Assembly: GCA_024397875.1 (NCBI GenBank)
Contig: CP073345.1
Coordinates: 241,077 to 305,076 of the forward strand
Direction of reading: 5' to 3'
From: Amphritea atlantica
GTDB taxonomy: Bacteria; Pseudomonadota; Gammaproteobacteria; Pseudomonadales; Balneatricaceae
Length of the DNA stretch: 64,000 nt
Position 1 is the stretch's first letter. Each line of letters begins with the position of its first letter. The translations under genes were made by a program, and so were the position numbers. The notes under the pieces were generated by a model that did not search any database, was not told the DNA's origin, and worked only from the letters and a program-made list of their open reading frames with translations. Shown piece after piece: positions 63,744 to 64,000 of this stretch.

Positions 63744-64000
63744 CCGGAAACGCCCGGCGCTGGTCACCCTCGTGGTGGTGTACGCGCATCGCCCTGCTTC
63801 TGGCCGGAGCCCGGCCCGAACGCTTGAGTGTGCGCCATTCCTGGTCCGGGAAACCGCTGGATGCGCTGATTATTGGCGGCGGCGACGACATCAGCCCGGA
63901 ACACTACGGTGGCGACCTCAATGAACAGGTACGCCTGGATCCGGAGCGCGATCAACTGGAAATCGACTGGATTAACCGGGCCTTGGAAGGACGCATGCCA
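63716..64000 (+). CDS. Class-C26 gamma-glutamyl amidohydrolase, 5' part only
   Basis: Begins at ATG 63716 inside the amidoligase 3' end, in another frame, and is open for 95 codons to the window edge. Seen: RPRVGVTGNARRWSPSWWCT at the start and LDALIIGGGDDISPEHYGG, the hallmark strand-loop of the peptidase C26 (PuuD-like, gamma-glutamyl-GABA hydrolase) class I amidotransferase fold. The nucleophile Cys would lie further on, outside the window. Overlap with the amidoligase gene indicates coupled translation and a joint pathway. Confidence 0.85.
   Translation, partial: MAQRPRVGVTGNARRWSPSWWCTRIALLLAGARPERLSVRHSWSGKPLDALIIGGGDDISPEHYGGDLNEQVRLDPERDQLEIDWINRALEGRMP

Overview
The window looks like chromosome of a free-living marine gammaproteobacterium of the Oceanospirillales type (relatives such as Amphritea, Neptuniibacter, Marinobacterium or Marinomonas). 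This is inferred from gene content and order: tesA/ybbA/ybbP, rpiA/ilvA, TIGR02444/yheS, a TRAP dicarboxylate system with dctBD, the aapJQMP amino-acid importer, and a complete DddD-type dimethylsulfoniopropionate (DMSP) catabolic cluster. No rRNA, tRNA, CRISPR array, intact insertion sequence or phage was seen.

Layout. 0-3 kb: end of a lipopolysaccharide gene group (partial glycosyltransferase-like gene, waaC) and ilvE. 3-11.3 kb: orphan NarX/UhpB-type sensor kinase, tesA divergent from the ybbA-ybbP transporter, and a long DUF748 envelope protein. 11.3-14.7 kb: a 42-residue membrane miniprotein, rpiA, ilvA and a small membrane protein. 14.8-23.8 kb: C4-dicarboxylate module, with dctPQM behind a clear sigma-54 promoter and upstream palindromes, a chemoreceptor with a c-type haem motif, and dctBD. 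24-29.5 kb: pykA, gshA, an orphan FliL-like protein, rsd and a WD40 lipoprotein. 29.5-32.05 kb: a sparsely coding, compositionally different block (homocysteine methyltransferase-like, EF-hand and glycine-zipper proteins) holding all three copies of a short hairpin repeat. 32-36.3 kb: aapJQMP. 36.6-44.4 kb: FKBP lipoprotein, TIGR02444 protein, ABC-F ATPase, YbaK-like/HDOD protein, gamma-glutamyltransferase and fabI. 44.6-51.5 kb: haemerythrin-diguanylate cyclase; FNT channel / PP2C-kinase / cyanase group; Tsx-like porin plus NCS2 nucleobase permease. 52.3-62.6 kb: DMSP cluster. 62.7-64 kb: start of an amidoligase / class-C26 amidohydrolase pair cut by the window end.

How genes work together. 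In the DMSP cluster a BCCT carrier (DddT) imports DMSP, DddD converts it with acetyl-CoA to 3-hydroxypropionyl-CoA and DMS, DddB oxidises 3-hydroxypropionate, and DddC makes acetyl-CoA; a GcvA-like LysR regulator (DddR) lies at one end. Two extras stand out: a UspA protein translationally coupled to the carrier, and, downstream of dddD, a second iron-ADH-like protein that has lost three of its four metal ligands, so it is probably a pseudoenzyme. In the dicarboxylate module DctB/DctD should activate dctPQM through sigma-54. Perfect or near-perfect HexR-type palindromes before pykA, dctB and aapJ suggest that central carbon status, dicarboxylate sensing and amino-acid uptake share one regulator.

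Limits: all functions come from recognising motifs and gene order by eye. No alignments, searches or folding programs were run, and regulatory sites are sequence matches only.
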